A DNA stretch of 64,000 bases from Rubripirellula tenax (GCF_007860125.1 NZ_SJPW01000004.1:618738-682737); one strand, 5' to 3'; counted from the first letter of the stretch, positions 54,051 to 64,000 are shown. Program-made: numbers and translations. The notes: a model not told the origin generated them from the sequence alone.

Positions 54051-54759
54051 GCTAATTCAGGTGTTGGTGATGACGACGATCGCGGGGGCGGCGATGCCGG
54101 TCGGTGGCGTGCTCGCGATGTTCGAGCGGATTTCGCCGCAGTGGATCGAGGACGAGTTCCGGCACAGCGTGATCGCGTTCGGCGGCGGCGTGTTGATCTC
54201 GGCGGTCGCGTTGGTGTTGGTGCCTGAGGGCGTGCGTGAGTTATCGCTCGGCTGGATCGTGCTGGCGTTCTTGATCGGTGGCATCGCGTTTTGGGGTTTG
54301 GAAACGGTGCTGGCTCGATCGAAGAGTTCGGCCGCTCAGTTGGTCGCGATGGTGTCGGATTTCGTTCCCGAAGCGATCGCGTTGGGCGCGGCGTTCGCTC
54401 ATGGCGAAAGCACGGGCGCGTTGCTGGCGCTCTTGATCGGGTTGCAAAACTTGCCCGAGGGTTTCAATTCGTTTCGAGAGTTGAAAGCCAGCGGCGGAAG
54501 TTCCGATTGGAAGATCGTCGGGTTGCTGTGTGCGTTGGTGCCGCTGGGGCCGATCGCCGGTTGGATCGGATTCAGCTATCTGTCGGCGTACCCCAAACTG
54601 GTCGCATTCATCATGCTGTTTGCCGCCAGCGGAATTTTGTATCTGACGTTCCAAGATCTCGCACCGCAAGCCAAAGACGGCGACCGCAAGCTGCCCGCCG
54701 TCGGAGCCGTGCTGGGGTTTCTGCTCGGCGTCGTCGGCCAAGTCCTGCTGGACGGCTGA
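54043..54759 (+). CDS. ZIP-family-like metal transporter
   Basis: 238 residues, about eight membrane segments. Family signs: HSVIAFGGGVLISAVALVLV in TM2, DFVPEAIALGAAF in TM4 and GLQNLPEGFNSFRE in TM5, where the HNxPEG motif of ZIP proteins appears as QNLPEG. ZIP proteins move Zn or Fe into the cytoplasm. The first His of the canonical TM4 site is replaced, so transport specificity or activity may differ. It overlaps the DoxX-like gene upstream. Confidence 0.8.
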   Translation: MSELIQVLVMTTIAGAAMPVGGVLAMFERISPQWIEDEFRHSVIAFGGGVLISAVALVLVPEGVRELSLGWIVLAFLIGGIAFWGLETVLARSKSSAAQLVAMVSDFVPEAIALGAAFAHGESTGALLALLIGLQNLPEGFNSFRELKASGGSSDWKIVGLLCALVPLGPIAGWIGFSYLSAYPKLVAFIMLFAASGILYLTFQDLAPQAKDGDRKLPAVGAVLGFLLGVVGQVLLDG

Positions 54760-54788
54760 GTGTTCATTTCGCCGCGACGAAGCCCTGA

Positions 54789-55103
54789 TCAGGCGTCTCG
54801 TTCTGCCCACCATTTGGCGTAGGGTGTGTTCTCAACCAGGCACCGGGTGAAGTCGGTGTCGTCATCCCACCAAGTCGGGCCGCGTTCTCCGAGAGAAATT
54901 TTGGCGGCGTTCACGCGGGCACGTGCGACGGTCAGGGCGGCATCATCGTCGGCCCGTTTGGCGACGCCAACCTGGCGACGAGCGGCCATCAATTCATTCA
55001 CAAACCTCTGACGCTCGGCCTCGTCAAGGTTCGGATTCGTGCAACGCCACAGACGTTCTTGGTGGACAAAGTAGCGGCCGTCAGGGGTAGTCGGATACTT
55101 CAA
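54789..55103 (-). CDS. Conserved small protein of unknown function
   Basis: 104 residues from a TTG at 55103. It reads KYPTTPDGRYFVHQERLWRC, then NPNLDEAERQRFVNELMAAR, KISLGERGPTWWDDD and NTPYAKW. I recall this pattern as a widespread uncharacterised family in bacteria. No membrane segment or signal. It is convergent with the ZIP-like gene. Confidence 0.75.
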   Translation of the reverse strand: MKYPTTPDGRYFVHQERLWRCTNPNLDEAERQRFVNELMAARRQVGVAKRADDDAALTVARARVNAAKISLGERGPTWWDDDTDFTRCLVENTPYAKWWAERDA

Positions 55104-55516
55104 CAGCGGCTCTCAAACGCGAAAACACTTTTCTCGGCTTCTCCAAATCAACTTAACGCTATCGGGCGATTTTGAGCGACCGTCTGGCCGTCTCAATCGG
55201 TCACGACCCAGAAAGACAAACGATTTGCAGCGTCAGATGCGTTTCCCAACCCGACCCAAAGAGAGAACCGAACAGCTCGTAACCCAAGAGGCCTAAGAAA
55301 CGGAGAACGTAAGAAATCCGCCCCAGAACCGGTTCCAGCCGCCACCGACCCGTTCTCGGGTCATCTCTCAACTAGAACCGAGAAAGAAAACCGCCCCCGG
55401 CCAATCGGCGTAAGTCGTTCGTAGATAACGGGATAAAACGAAAAAAGCCGACGTGCAAAACACGTCGGCTTTTCGTTTACCCGACGGTCGGAACTAGTTC
55501 CAACCGTTCTAAGAAG
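55104..55516. other. Intergenic region with terminator upstream of tRNA 3' side
   Basis: About 410 bases without a supportable gene. It contains a GAACCGGTTC palindrome near 55327 and the tRNA terminator at 55443-55473. The rest shows nothing recognisable. Confidence 0.5.
55443..55473. terminator. Perfect 13-bp terminator after initiator tRNA
   Basis: AAAAGCCGACGTG (55443-55455) and CACGTCGGCTTTT (55461-55473) are exact reverse complements around CAAAA. Read on the minus strand it lies 43 bases past the tRNA 3' end and ends in a T-tract. Works in either direction. Confidence 0.75.
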
Positions 55517-55590
<74 letters not shown>

Positions 55591-55873
55591 GTGATGTTTT
55601 CCGAAACAGTCCCGAAGACTGCCTCGACTGACGCTTTATCGGATATCGGCTCCTGATTGTCAACGGCCGTACGGGGTTCTTGAAAATGATTGTTTTTCGA
55701 TACCCGCGGATCCGGTTTATCCATCATAATCGGGTTGGCTTCGCTACCAAGTCCGTCGAGTTGGCTTTCGATCGACTCTGGCCTTATCCTAGAGCCAGCC
55801 AAAATGCGAAATAAGCATCATTGGCCCTTTTCCTCTTCTCTTCCCACTGGCTGGTCACTGACCGATCGAAACG

Positions 55874-57682
55874 ATGTCGGAAACAGACTTTCATCGCGAT
55901 CCGACGTCAACCGATTCGATCGGACATGGACAGACTGGCATCGGACGCTCGGCGCCACCTCCACCACCCGTGATGGGTCCACCGATTTCAGCGGCTCCGC
56001 CGCCAGTCGAACAACCGGTGATCCCGGCACCACCGCCGGTAGCCCCCAAGCCTGATGCCGGTCCGCCTGCGCCGACGATCAAGCGCAGCGATGTGCTGCC
56101 GGCCAATCGCGCCTCGGTGGTACCACCGCCTCCGCCGCCTCGATCCACTCTTCCGCCGGTACGCCCGGCCACATCGGACACTCGCGTCGGCAATGGCATC
56201 GGATCGGCGAAGGGCGTCCGTTGGCGGGGCGAGTTGGAACCGATTCAGACGCGTACGAAGCCATCGTCGACGGTGGCGGACTCTGATCAAGTCGACGATC
56301 TGAGCGATCCGGGAACGGACCGGCGCGGGTTCACTGCACCGCCGTGGTTGGTCAGCTTGGTGATCCACCTGATCTTCTTGCTGGTGTTGGCACTGATCAC
56401 CACACCCGTTGGATCAGGCATCGGAAAGATGATCCTGACGATTGGGCAGAATGACGGCGACAAGAAAGATGAGATTGTTGAGTTTGAAATTTTGTCCAAC
56501 GATACAGAGTTCGAATTGGATTCCATGGTCGAATCCGACTTCGATACAGAAGTCGATACAGAATTACCAACTGTCTTTGAAACTGCTGCGACGGAAATGA
56601 CGCCTGAGTTGGTGCCGTTGGCGTTCGGAGACTCTGCATCGGAAATCGCTCAACCGATGTTCGGCGGCCGCACCGGTGCGATGAAGGCGTCTTTGTTGGC
56701 GAAGTTCGGCGGAACTGCGGAAACGCAAGAAGCGGTCAAGCGAGGCCTCGAGTGGCTGAAACGCAATCAATCGCGTAAAGGCGGTTGGAGCATGAAGGGT
56801 CCGTACCGTGACGGCAACCACGCCGAGAACGAAGCATCGGCAACCGCGATGGCAATGCTGGCGTTTCTGGGTGACGGACATACGCATCGCAGCGGCGACT
56901 ACACCGACGAGATGGAAAAGGCGATGAAGTACTTGGTCAGCCTGCAAGACCGAAGTGGCTTCATGGCGGGAAAAGCACGCGGACACGAGCAGATGTATTC
57001 GCAAGCGCAAGCGACGATCGCGCTATGCGAGATGTACGGCATGACGAAGGATTCCTGGCTGCGTCCGCGAGCGGAGCTGGCCGTCGAATTCGCGGAAAAA
57101 GCGCAGTCGAGCCAGGGCGGATGGCGCTACACGCCGAACGAAGATTCCGATACGTCGGTGACGGGTTGGTTTCTGCTGGCGTTGATGAGTGCCAAGAGTG
57201 CGGGCCTTGAAGTCAACGATTCAAAGCTGCGAGCGGTCGGCAAGTATTTGGACACCGCAGAATCCTATGAGGGTGCGGCGTACTCGTACCAGCCTCGAGG
57301 CAACCCGTCGCCGGCGATGACGGCGGAAGGCTTGCTGTGCCGCCAATACCTGGGTTGGCGTCGAGATGATTTGCCGATGATTCGCGGAGTCGAGGCTTTG
57401 TCGATGGATTATCCGTTCGACGTGAACGACCAGGATGTCTACTACTGGTACTACGCGACGCAAATGCTGCATCATTTCGGCGGTTCCCCTTGGCGAAACT
57501 GGAACGAGACGATGAAGGTCGAGTTGCCAAAAATGCAAACTCGCGGTGGTCGCGAAGACGGAAGCTGGCCGCCGCAGGGCGATGCGTATGGTTCGTATGG
57601 TCGCATCTACACGACGTGCCTGTCGATCTATTGCTTGGAAGTCTACTATCGTCACTTGCCGCTTTACCAAGTCCAAGAGTAG
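55874..57682 (+). CDS. Membrane protein with Pro-rich tail and terpene-cyclase-like toroid
   Basis: 602 residues. The N-terminal 160 are Pro/Ala/Val-rich and disordered (PPPPPVMGPP, VVPPPPPPRSTLPP). One membrane segment (about 160-180, LVSLVIHLIFLLVLALITT) follows, then an acidic linker. From about 270 there is an alpha/alpha-toroid of the squalene-cyclase/prenyltransferase fold (KRGLEWLKRNQSRKGGWSM, AMKYLVSLQDRSGFM, SSQGGWRYTPNEDSD, SWPPQGDAYGSYGRIYTTCL). The catalytic DxDD of squalene-hopene cyclases is not evident, so enzymatic activity is doubtful. Planctomycetes have many such proteins of unknown role. The layout recalls TonB-like proteins up to the membrane segment. Confidence 0.8.
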   Translation: MSETDFHRDPTSTDSIGHGQTGIGRSAPPPPPVMGPPISAAPPPVEQPVIPAPPPVAPKPDAGPPAPTIKRSDVLPANRASVVPPPPPPRSTLPPVRPATSDTRVGNGIGSAKGVRWRGELEPIQTRTKPSSTVADSDQVDDLSDPGTDRRGFTAPPWLVSLVIHLIFLLVLALITTPVGSGIGKMILTIGQNDGDKKDEIVEFEILSNDTEFELDSMVESDFDTEVDTELPTVFETAATEMTPELVPLAFGDSASEIAQPMFGGRTGAMKASLLAKFGGTAETQEAVKRGLEWLKRNQSRKGGWSMKGPYRDGNHAENEASATAMAMLAFLGDGHTHRSGDYTDEMEKAMKYLVSLQDRSGFMAGKARGHEQMYSQAQATIALCEMYGMTKDSWLRPRAELAVEFAEKAQSSQGGWRYTPNEDSDTSVTGWFLLALMSAKSAGLEVNDSKLRAVGKYLDTAESYEGAAYSYQPRGNPSPAMTAEGLLCRQYLGWRRDDLPMIRGVEALSMDYPFDVNDQDVYYWYYATQMLHHFGGSPWRNWNETMKVELPKMQTRGGREDGSWPPQGDAYGSYGRIYTTCLSIYCLEVYYRHLPLYQVQE

Positions 57683-57685
57683 TCG

Positions 57686-59323
57686 TCACGAAACGACTTT
57701 TCGCCGCTTGATGAAGAATGCGGTGACGATAACACAGCACCAGGCGGGGATGTCACCGATTTTGACGTAGACGGTGTCTCGAGCATCCGCTCTCGGAGTC
57801 GCAATCAGTGTTTCGTTGACTCCCGTCGCCAGCCGCGCGACGACATTGCCGTTGGAGTTGATTTGCGCGGTCGGCCCATTGTTGGCGGCCGAGACGATGG
57901 GCCGGCGAATTCCGACGGCGACCATTTGTGCACAGCGAAGATGGTGTTCGATGATGGACGAGTCATCGAACCATCCGTCGTTGGTGACTGTGACGACGAC
58001 ATCGGGCACGGCGCCGGTACGCGACAGGGCGCGCATTTGATTGACGGTGACTCGTTCGACGGCGGTTTCAATGCAAATGTTTGGCGAGACATCGATGCCA
58101 GCGATATGCATTCGCTTGCCACCTTCGCCGACGTTCAAGTGGGGAATCCAGGATCCGATCACCGGCAACTGGCTGATCCATGGAATGTTTTCGCCGACGA
58201 GAACCAAGTGGGTTTTCCCATACCAGTCCGCCAGATCTCCATCGGCGCCGACATGAACCACCCCGCTATACAGTTCGATAGGATCGTCGTAACGGATGAC
58301 TCCGCAGCCGGCCAGGAACTCGGGAGGTTTTCGGCCGGGTTTGGCGGCGATCATCATTTGCTGAATCGAACGCGACCGTTGGTTGAAATACTGTTGGTGT
58401 TCGACGATTCCGGCTTGGAATTCCGCTGGCGTCATGGAAGCTTCTTTGGGAACCGGCGCGTTGGGCGGCGCGGTCATCCATGTTGCTGAACCGGTAAACA
58501 TCGATTCGGGCCAAACGACCAGATCGATCGGTTTGTCCGATTCGCCGACGGCTTCGATAGCTTGCCGGGCATAGTTTCGAAAGATCTCTTCTTGGCGTTC
58601 GCCGCTTTGTTCGTAGACGACTTCTTCGTCACGCTGAAGTAACGCGATCGTCGCGAGTGGTTCACCGAGCGGTTGCGAGAGTCGCCAGTACCCGTATCCG
58701 CACGTTGCGATCAGAGCTAACGAGGCAATCGATGTCGCGATCAGCATCGACCGGCGATCGGCGTTGCCCCGGTACCGCCGGAACTGCAGGAACGTCGCGA
58801 CGTTGCAACACATCAACACCATCCCGATGCCGTAGGACCCGAACAGGTCGGCGATTTGAATCATCATGGGCACGCCAACCAAAGCATGACCGAGCATGGC
58901 GGCGGAGATCCCGGTGAGGAAGTAGTTGCGAATCAACTCGGTCGCGACCCATACGATCGGAGCGGCGACGTAGAGCGGTATCCGACGAGCAACTGCGCGA
59001 CGACAAATGCCGACGAACGCAACATGGTAAACGGCTAAGTAGGCGGCCAAGAGGATCCAGCAGAGATACATCGCCGGGTGGGCATGACGGAGTCCTTGGA
59101 GCGTGACCAACCAATAGACCGTCGAGGTCAGCCAGATGGCGAGGTAACCACGACGATCCAACGGAGTATCCGTCGCGATCAAGAACAACCAGGGGATCAC
59201 GGCGACGAAGGCGACTGGCCACCAACCCAGCGGCGGCCCCGTCACCCAAAGCATAACGGCGGAAATCATCGCGATTTGGGCGATTCGTTTGGGCGGCGCG
59301 GAATTTGGTTTTTCTTCGTCCAT
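57686..59323 (-). CDS. lnt: Apolipoprotein N-acyltransferase
   Basis: 545 residues. It transfers an acyl chain from phospholipid to the N-terminal Cys of lipoproteins, the last step of lipoprotein maturation, with its nitrilase domain on the periplasmic face. About seven membrane segments occupy 1-215. The nitrilase-like domain has the catalytic triad Glu273 (VVWPESMF), Lys370 (WYGKTHLVLVGENIPW) and Cys417 (NICIETAVE). The motif GKTHLV...GENIP corresponds to the KxHLVPFGEY of E. coli. Convergent with the upstream gene with four bases between stops. Confidence 0.92.
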   Translation of the reverse strand: MDEEKPNSAPPKRIAQIAMISAVMLWVTGPPLGWWPVAFVAVIPWLFLIATDTPLDRRGYLAIWLTSTVYWLVTLQGLRHAHPAMYLCWILLAAYLAVYHVAFVGICRRAVARRIPLYVAAPIVWVATELIRNYFLTGISAAMLGHALVGVPMMIQIADLFGSYGIGMVLMCCNVATFLQFRRYRGNADRRSMLIATSIASLALIATCGYGYWRLSQPLGEPLATIALLQRDEEVVYEQSGERQEEIFRNYARQAIEAVGESDKPIDLVVWPESMFTGSATWMTAPPNAPVPKEASMTPAEFQAGIVEHQQYFNQRSRSIQQMMIAAKPGRKPPEFLAGCGVIRYDDPIELYSGVVHVGADGDLADWYGKTHLVLVGENIPWISQLPVIGSWIPHLNVGEGGKRMHIAGIDVSPNICIETAVERVTVNQMRALSRTGAVPDVVVTVTNDGWFDDSSIIEHHLRCAQMVAVGIRRPIVSAANNGPTAQINSNGNVVARLATGVNETLIATPRADARDTVYVKIGDIPAWCCVIVTAFFIKRRKVVS

Positions 59324-59484
59324 GGCGGGGCAATCGTAGCAGAGTGCGGGTAACGGTCGAAGATCGGTTGCGGGCAGCCGATGGAAGGTATTTGGGCTGC
59401 GGCGTCGCGAGGCTGACGAGGGTGGTTTAGAATGGCACTCGCACGGAACTGCGATTCTCTATGCTTCTCTTTTTGTGATGAACG

Positions 59485-61386
59485 ATGCCGCCTGACGAAT
59501 ACCTAGGCCCATACAAGCTCGGCGAATTGATCGGTCGCGGGGGTATGGGCGTTGTCTACGCAGGACAGCACATCAAGAGCGGCGAGCGAGTTGCGGTGAA
59601 GTTGATCGCGGCTCACGTGTCGGATGATCAGCGTTTTCGGCGTCGATTCGCGGCCGAGATTCGGGCTTTGAAGATGCTGCGGCACAAGGGCATCGTTCGT
59701 ATCATCGGCGAGGGCGAGGACAACCAGGGTCGGTTGTTCTATTCGATGGAGTTGATTTCGGGCGAAACGCTGCAGGCGTTGATACGGCGGCTCAAGAAAC
59801 TGCCGGTCCCGATGGTTCTTGACCTTTCGGTCCAGATCGCATCCGCATTGAAGCACGCACACGATATCGGCGTGACGCATCGTGATTTGAAACCTGCCAA
59901 TTTGATTTTGACCGACGACGGCACCATCAAGCTGGTCGACTTCGGCATCCCGAAGGTGTTTGGTGACAGCAGCGAACAGACTCAATCGGGGTCCGTGCTG
60001 GGTACGCCCGATTACATGGCGCCCGAACAGGCCGTTGGTGGACCGATCACTCCGCGGACCGATCTGTATTCGCTTGGCAGTGTCATGTACGCGATGTTGC
60101 TGGGACGTGCGCCGTTCAAGGGACGATCATCAACGGAGGTGATAGACGCGTTGATGCGAGACCGTCCGATCCCGTTGGATTTGGTCAACTCGGCTTTGCC
60201 CGAAGAGTTGACCGCGATCGTGCACCAGATGTTGGAAAAGAAGCCCGAGGATCGTCCACCGACGGCATTGTCGGTGATGAAACGGTTGAAGTTGATCCAA
60301 TCAACGTTTGCGCGGGACGCGACTCTTTCATCCGATTCGGCTCTGACCGACGCGGGTAAGAAATCGGCAACATCGGATACCAATATTGTCGACCCGGTCA
60401 CCCATGGTTCGGGCGACGTCGCCAAGGCAGCCGCAAAACGCGACTCCGTCAGCACCGCGCCACAAGACCCGCGCAGTGACTCCGGTAGATCCGATCCGAC
60501 CAGCAGCGATGTGGCGGCGGACCAGTCGACGCGGATGGCGGGTGAAACCAACCACGACCGTTCGTCGCCGGTCGCGCGAACGGTCGTCTCACGCGGCGGC
60601 AACACCGTTCGCGCGGAGGCTTCAGATTCGTCTGACACGTCCGCGACGGCACCAGGCGGTTCAGAATCCGAAACGAGAGCACGGTTTACCACCGTGGGCA
60701 ACCTTGGCACCGAACACACCACAGCGACGGACGCAAAGAGCTCTTCACAATCGCTTTTGCATGGATCGCTTCTCGTCGTGATGGTCGTGGTCCTGCTTGC
60801 GATCGGATACACGTTTTACCGGTCGATCCAACCGCCTACGCCAGAAAAACTGTATGCGTCGATCCTATCGTCGGGCGATCTGGCGAAGATGAACGCGTTC
60901 ATACGACAGTATCCTAACGACGGTCGGATCGAAGAAGTTCGCGACCTTGCCAACGAAGCGACGTTGTCGGCAACATTGAATCGACTACGGGTGCAGGCAA
61001 AAATCGGTTTGGTTGAAATGGGACCGGCCGAAGAGGGTTTCATGGTGGCGATGAAGAATCGAAAAACTGAACCGATCGAGACCGCAGAGCGGATCGAACA
61101 TTGGATCAACGCGTTTGAGAACTCCATTGCCGATGATAGCGAAAGTCTCGGCGAGCTACTTCAACTCGCTCGGCACGAACAGAGAGTCTTGCGACGTCGA
61201 TCGCCAATGATTGTGATGGATCCGCGAACCAGCAAACTGATCGAAGACATCCGTGCGGCGGCCGAATTCCTTGATGCTGATGAAGCGAAAAAGAAGCTCA
61301 ACGGCATCGTTGAAACATTCGCAAACGAGCAGTGGGCTAAACCGGCAGTGGACGAAGCCCGTCGGCGTCTTGAATTGTTGAAATAG
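59485..61386 (+). CDS. Membrane Ser/Thr protein kinase
   Basis: 633 residues. The kinase domain (about 10-275) has GRGGMGVVY (18-26), Lys39 in VAVK, catalytic Asp134 in HRDLKPANL, DFG at 152-154 and APEQ. A long Ser/Thr/Asp-rich disordered linker (about 280-420) leads to one membrane segment (about 427-446, SLLVVMVVVLLAIGYTF) and a helical extracytoplasmic domain of 185 residues with no recognised family. After DFG the sequence is IPKV where most relatives have IAKV. Stands alone; targets unknown. Confidence 0.92.
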   Translation: MPPDEYLGPYKLGELIGRGGMGVVYAGQHIKSGERVAVKLIAAHVSDDQRFRRRFAAEIRALKMLRHKGIVRIIGEGEDNQGRLFYSMELISGETLQALIRRLKKLPVPMVLDLSVQIASALKHAHDIGVTHRDLKPANLILTDDGTIKLVDFGIPKVFGDSSEQTQSGSVLGTPDYMAPEQAVGGPITPRTDLYSLGSVMYAMLLGRAPFKGRSSTEVIDALMRDRPIPLDLVNSALPEELTAIVHQMLEKKPEDRPPTALSVMKRLKLIQSTFARDATLSSDSALTDAGKKSATSDTNIVDPVTHGSGDVAKAAAKRDSVSTAPQDPRSDSGRSDPTSSDVAADQSTRMAGETNHDRSSPVARTVVSRGGNTVRAEASDSSDTSATAPGGSESETRARFTTVGNLGTEHTTATDAKSSSQSLLHGSLLVVMVVVLLAIGYTFYRSIQPPTPEKLYASILSSGDLAKMNAFIRQYPNDGRIEEVRDLANEATLSATLNRLRVQAKIGLVEMGPAEEGFMVAMKNRKTEPIETAERIEHWINAFENSIADDSESLGELLQLARHEQRVLRRRSPMIVMDPRTSKLIEDIRAAAEFLDADEAKKKLNGIVETFANEQWAKPAVDEARRRLELLK

Positions 61387-61405
61387 CGAAAACGCACGGA
61401 CATGA

Positions 61406-63796
61406 TTAGGTCAACTTCGCCGCACGTAGCCGCAGTGCATTGGCGATCACGGAAACGCTGCTGAGACTCATCGCCGCAGCTGCAACCATCGGGCTTAGCA
61501 GCACGCCGAAGACGGGATACAGCAGACCCGCAGCGATGGGAATTCCCAGTGCGTTGTAGACGAAGGCAAAGAACAGATTCTGGCGAATGTTGCTCATTGT
61601 CTTGCGACTCAAGTGGGCGGCCGCCGCAACACCGCGCAGATCGCCGCCAACCAGGGTGATTCCCGCCGATTCGATCGCGACCCCCGTACCCGTTCCCATC
61701 GCGATGCCGACATTGGCTTCGGCAAGTGCGGGCGCGTCGTTGATCCCGTCGCCGCACATCGCAACGGTTTTGCCTTTCTTTTTGAGCTTGCGAATGAAGT
61801 CATGCTTGTCGGCAGGTGAAACGCCGGCATGAAATTCGTCGATGCCCAACTTCGTCGCCACGGCGTTTGCAGTCGGCTGGGCGTCGCCGGTTAACATCAC
61901 GATCTTAAAACCGAGTTCATGCAGCGACTTCAACGCAACTGGCGTGCTGTCCTTGATGGGGTCCGTGATCGCTAGAACCGCCGCCAGCGTTTTGTCGATC
62001 GCCACGAACACGACCGTCGCGCCTTCGGCCTGATGCGATGCCGCGAACTCTTGTCCCCCATCCACGCCCTCGATTTTCTGTCCGTTTAGCAAGTCCGCGT
62101 TGCCGATCAGCACTTTGTTTTGGCCGACATCAGCATGTACGCCGCCGCCGGTGATGCTGTTGAATCGCGATGCTTCAACGACTTCCAAGCCATCGGATTT
62201 CGCACGGCGAACAATGGCTTGGGCCAACGGGTGTTCGCTCTGAGTTTCGACGGCCGCGCACAGTTTTATTACGTCTGCTTCGTTCCAATCGCCAAACGTC
62301 TTGACGCGGGTCACCTCGGGACGCCCTTGTGTCAGCGTCCCGGTTTTGTCAACGACGATGGTGTCGACATTCTGCATGAGTTCCAGTACTTCGGCATTTT
62401 TGATCAGCACACCTTCGGATGCGCCGCGACCGACACCCACCATCACCGACATCGGCGTTGCCAACCCCAGTGCGCACGGGCACGCGATGATCAACACCGC
62501 AACGGCCGCCACGAACGCGTGCGCAAGTCGTGGCTCGGGACCGAACATCGCCCACCCGATGAACGCCAGGATCGAGCACGCGATCACGACGGGCACAAAG
62601 TAACGAGCGACGACGTCGACCAGTTTTTGGATCGGCGCGCGGCTGCGCTGCGCATCGGCGACCATTTGGACGATGCGGTTCAAAACGGTATCGCCGCCGA
62701 CACCGACAGCTTCCATCACCAATGCGCCCGTCTGGTTGAGCGTCCCACCGGTGACTTCGTCACCTTCGACCTTGGTCACCGGCATCGGTTCGCCGGTCAA
62801 CATCGACTCGTCGACGCTGCTGGCCCCGCTGAGAACTCTTCCATCGACGGGGACCTTTTCGCCCGGACGAACTCTCAATCGATCGCCCTTTTGGACGGCA
62901 TCCAACGGGACGACTTCTCCGCCATCGCCGACAATTCGGTGGGCGGTTTCGGGTGCCAGCTTCATGAGTTCGCGAATCGCGCTACCGGTCTGTTGTCGTG
63001 CTCGCAATTCCAACACTTGCCCTAGCAACACCAGCGTGATGATCACCGCGGCGGCTTCGAAATACAGCGGCGGCACGCCATGGTCGAAGAACGCCTTCGG
63101 GATCACGCCGGGCACAAGCACGACCACCAGACTGAACGCGTACGCGGCCAGCGATCCCACCGCGATCAGCGAGAACATATTTAAATTCATCGTTCGAAAC
63201 GACTTCGCGCCGCGAACCAACAGTGGCCATCCGCACCAAAACACAACTGGGGTCGCTAGCGCGAATTGAATCCAACCCGCAACGCTGCTCGACATGAAAT
63301 CGCCGATCCGCAATCCGGCCATCGGCCCCATCGCGATTACCAATAGCGGCACCGACAAGGCGACACCCGTCCAAAAACGCCGCTTCATGTCGGCATACTG
63401 TTCGTCATCGGCGTCGCTAGACAATGTGACGACGGCTGGTTCCAAGTCCATCCCGCAGATCGGACAATCGCCGGGTCCGATCTGTTCGATTTCCGGATGC
63501 ATCGGACAGGTGTAGATCGCGGACGCGTCAGCGGGGGCCAACCTATTTCCGTTTGTCTTGGTCGCGGATCCGCCGCAGCAAGAATGAGCCCCGTCTGCTT
63601 GGCTGCCCGTTGTTCCCGCTTGTTTCTTGGCGGCGAAGGCCGAAAGAACGTTCACGGGATCGGCTTCGAATTTTCGCTGGCAGCCCTCACAGCAAAAGAA
63701 GAACGACTTCCCACCGTGGTCGCTGTGGCGCGAATCCGCCGGATTGACTGTCATTCCACAGACCGGATCAACGGCGGTGATTTGTATCGAGTCCAT
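61406..63796 (-). CDS. copA: CopA-like P1B-1 copper-transporting ATPase
   Basis: 796 residues. The N-terminus has a YHS-type metal domain ([14 protein letters not shown], then [16 protein letters not shown]), a CC-containing linker (HSCCGG) and a second metal-binding motif ([20 protein letters not shown], about 95-114). Catalytic features: TGEPMPV (334-340), CPC in TM6 (439-441), Asp483 in DKTGTLT and [11 protein letters not shown]7 YNALGIP and TM8 MSLSS complete the P1B-1 signature, which transports Cu(I) (or Ag) out of the cytoplasm. The classical CXXC HMA domains are replaced by the YHS domains. No regulator gene is seen nearby. Confidence 0.93.
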   Translation of the reverse strand: MDSIQITAVDPVCGMTVNPADSRHSDHGGKSFFFCCEGCQRKFEADPVNVLSAFAAKKQAGTTGSQADGAHSCCGGSATKTNGNRLAPADASAIYTCPMHPEIEQIGPGDCPICGMDLEPAVVTLSSDADDEQYADMKRRFWTGVALSVPLLVIAMGPMAGLRIGDFMSSSVAGWIQFALATPVVFWCGWPLLVRGAKSFRTMNLNMFSLIAVGSLAAYAFSLVVVLVPGVIPKAFFDHGVPPLYFEAAAVIITLVLLGQVLELRARQQTGSAIRELMKLAPETAHRIVGDGGEVVPLDAVQKGDRLRVRPGEKVPVDGRVLSGASSVDESMLTGEPMPVTKVEGDEVTGGTLNQTGALVMEAVGVGGDTVLNRIVQMVADAQRSRAPIQKLVDVVARYFVPVVIACSILAFIGWAMFGPEPRLAHAFVAAVAVLIIACPCALGLATPMSVMVGVGRGASEGVLIKNAEVLELMQNVDTIVVDKTGTLTQGRPEVTRVKTFGDWNEADVIKLCAAVETQSEHPLAQAIVRRAKSDGLEVVEASRFNSITGGGVHADVGQNKVLIGNADLLNGQKIEGVDGGQEFAASHQAEGATVVFVAIDKTLAAVLAITDPIKDSTPVALKSLHELGFKIVMLTGDAQPTANAVATKLGIDEFHAGVSPADKHDFIRKLKKKGKTVAMCGDGINDAPALAEANVGIAMGTGTGVAIESAGITLVGGDLRGVAAAAHLSRKTMSNIRQNLFFAFVYNALGIPIAAGLLYPVFGVLLSPMVAAAAMSLSSVSVIANALRLRAAKLT

Positions 63797-63883
63797 CGTT
63801 GAATCCTTCGGTGTCAGTTTGGCAAGTCGCGAGTGGCCCCGTATGAGTACGCAAGTTGTATGCCGCGGCTAGCTAGTGTCTGT

Positions 63884-63978
63884 CCGGAAATCACTCCGAG
63901 TGCGATTTCCTCGGGGTGAGCTTACGAGTTTCAGTCGCGAAGATTCGGATTCCGAGTAGCGGGCGAAGTGATTTCCGG
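63884..63978. repeat. 12-bp inverted repeat at right end of window
   Basis: CCGGAAATCACT (63884-63895) and AGTGATTTCCGG (63967-63978) are exact reverse complements 71 bases apart in the region upstream of the copper ATPase. They could be ends of a small element or an operator pair. The stretch 63797-64000 has no gene. Confidence 0.45.
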
Positions 63979-64000
63979 CTTCTCTACATGTTTTGCGAGC

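Overview
The window most resembles a Pirellulaceae-type planctomycete (Rhodopirellula or a close relative). Reasons: DUF2924/serine-recombinase modules, an ECF sigma factor overlapping a Ser/Thr kinase gene, secreted caspase-like proteins, mid-50s GC, and long secreted proteins of unknown family. The assignment rests on gene content, not on a database search.

Layout. (1) 1-6068: two head-to-head copies of a mobile-element-like module (two tiny genes, DUF2924 protein, serine recombinase, and in the right copy a helix-turn-helix protein). The left recombinase runs off the window. (2) 6081-16837: metal-related secreted proteins, a split MacAB-like ABC/membrane-fusion efflux operon with a lipoprotein and a CDF transporter, three His-rich secreted proteins and a TolC/CusC-like outer-membrane protein. 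(3) 16865-26103: two large secreted caspase-fold proteins and a His-tailed secreted protein on the minus strand, divergent from an ECF sigma factor and a Ser/Thr kinase. A palindromic promoter-like site lies between the two groups. (4) 26211-41743: further His/Cys-rich secreted proteins, a CusB/CusA-type RND pump, metal-binding accessory proteins, a second ABC exporter, an isoprenylcysteine-methyltransferase-like protein, a BON domain protein, an HtrA-like protease and a P1B-4 ATPase. (5) 41997-51844: a compact minus-strand cluster of ten overlapping or closely spaced genes. It holds a 1,010-residue Ser-rich protein, two unknown proteins upstream, a Cys-rich protein, three glycosyltransferases (one fused to a sulfotransferase-like domain), a papain-like amidase, a radical SAM enzyme and a Pro-rich protein. 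(6) 51950-53642: an hsdM remnant abutting, back to back, a DRT-type reverse transcriptase that lacks its start. (7) 53673-64000: DoxX-like and ZIP-like membrane proteins, initiator tRNA, a terpene-cyclase-fold membrane protein, Lnt, a second Ser/Thr kinase and a CopA-type copper ATPase.

How it fits together. Regions 2 and 4, with the ATPase at the right end, form a metal (probably copper, plus zinc/cobalt-type) efflux and sequestration island. Cytoplasmic export uses P1B ATPases and a CDF protein, trans-envelope export uses RND and ABC tripartite systems, and the periplasm is filled with His-rich proteins. Two of these His-rich genes have sigma-54-like promoters. The best candidates for undescribed biology are the Ser-rich protein/glycosyltransferase cluster and the sigma factor-kinase/twin-caspase locus.
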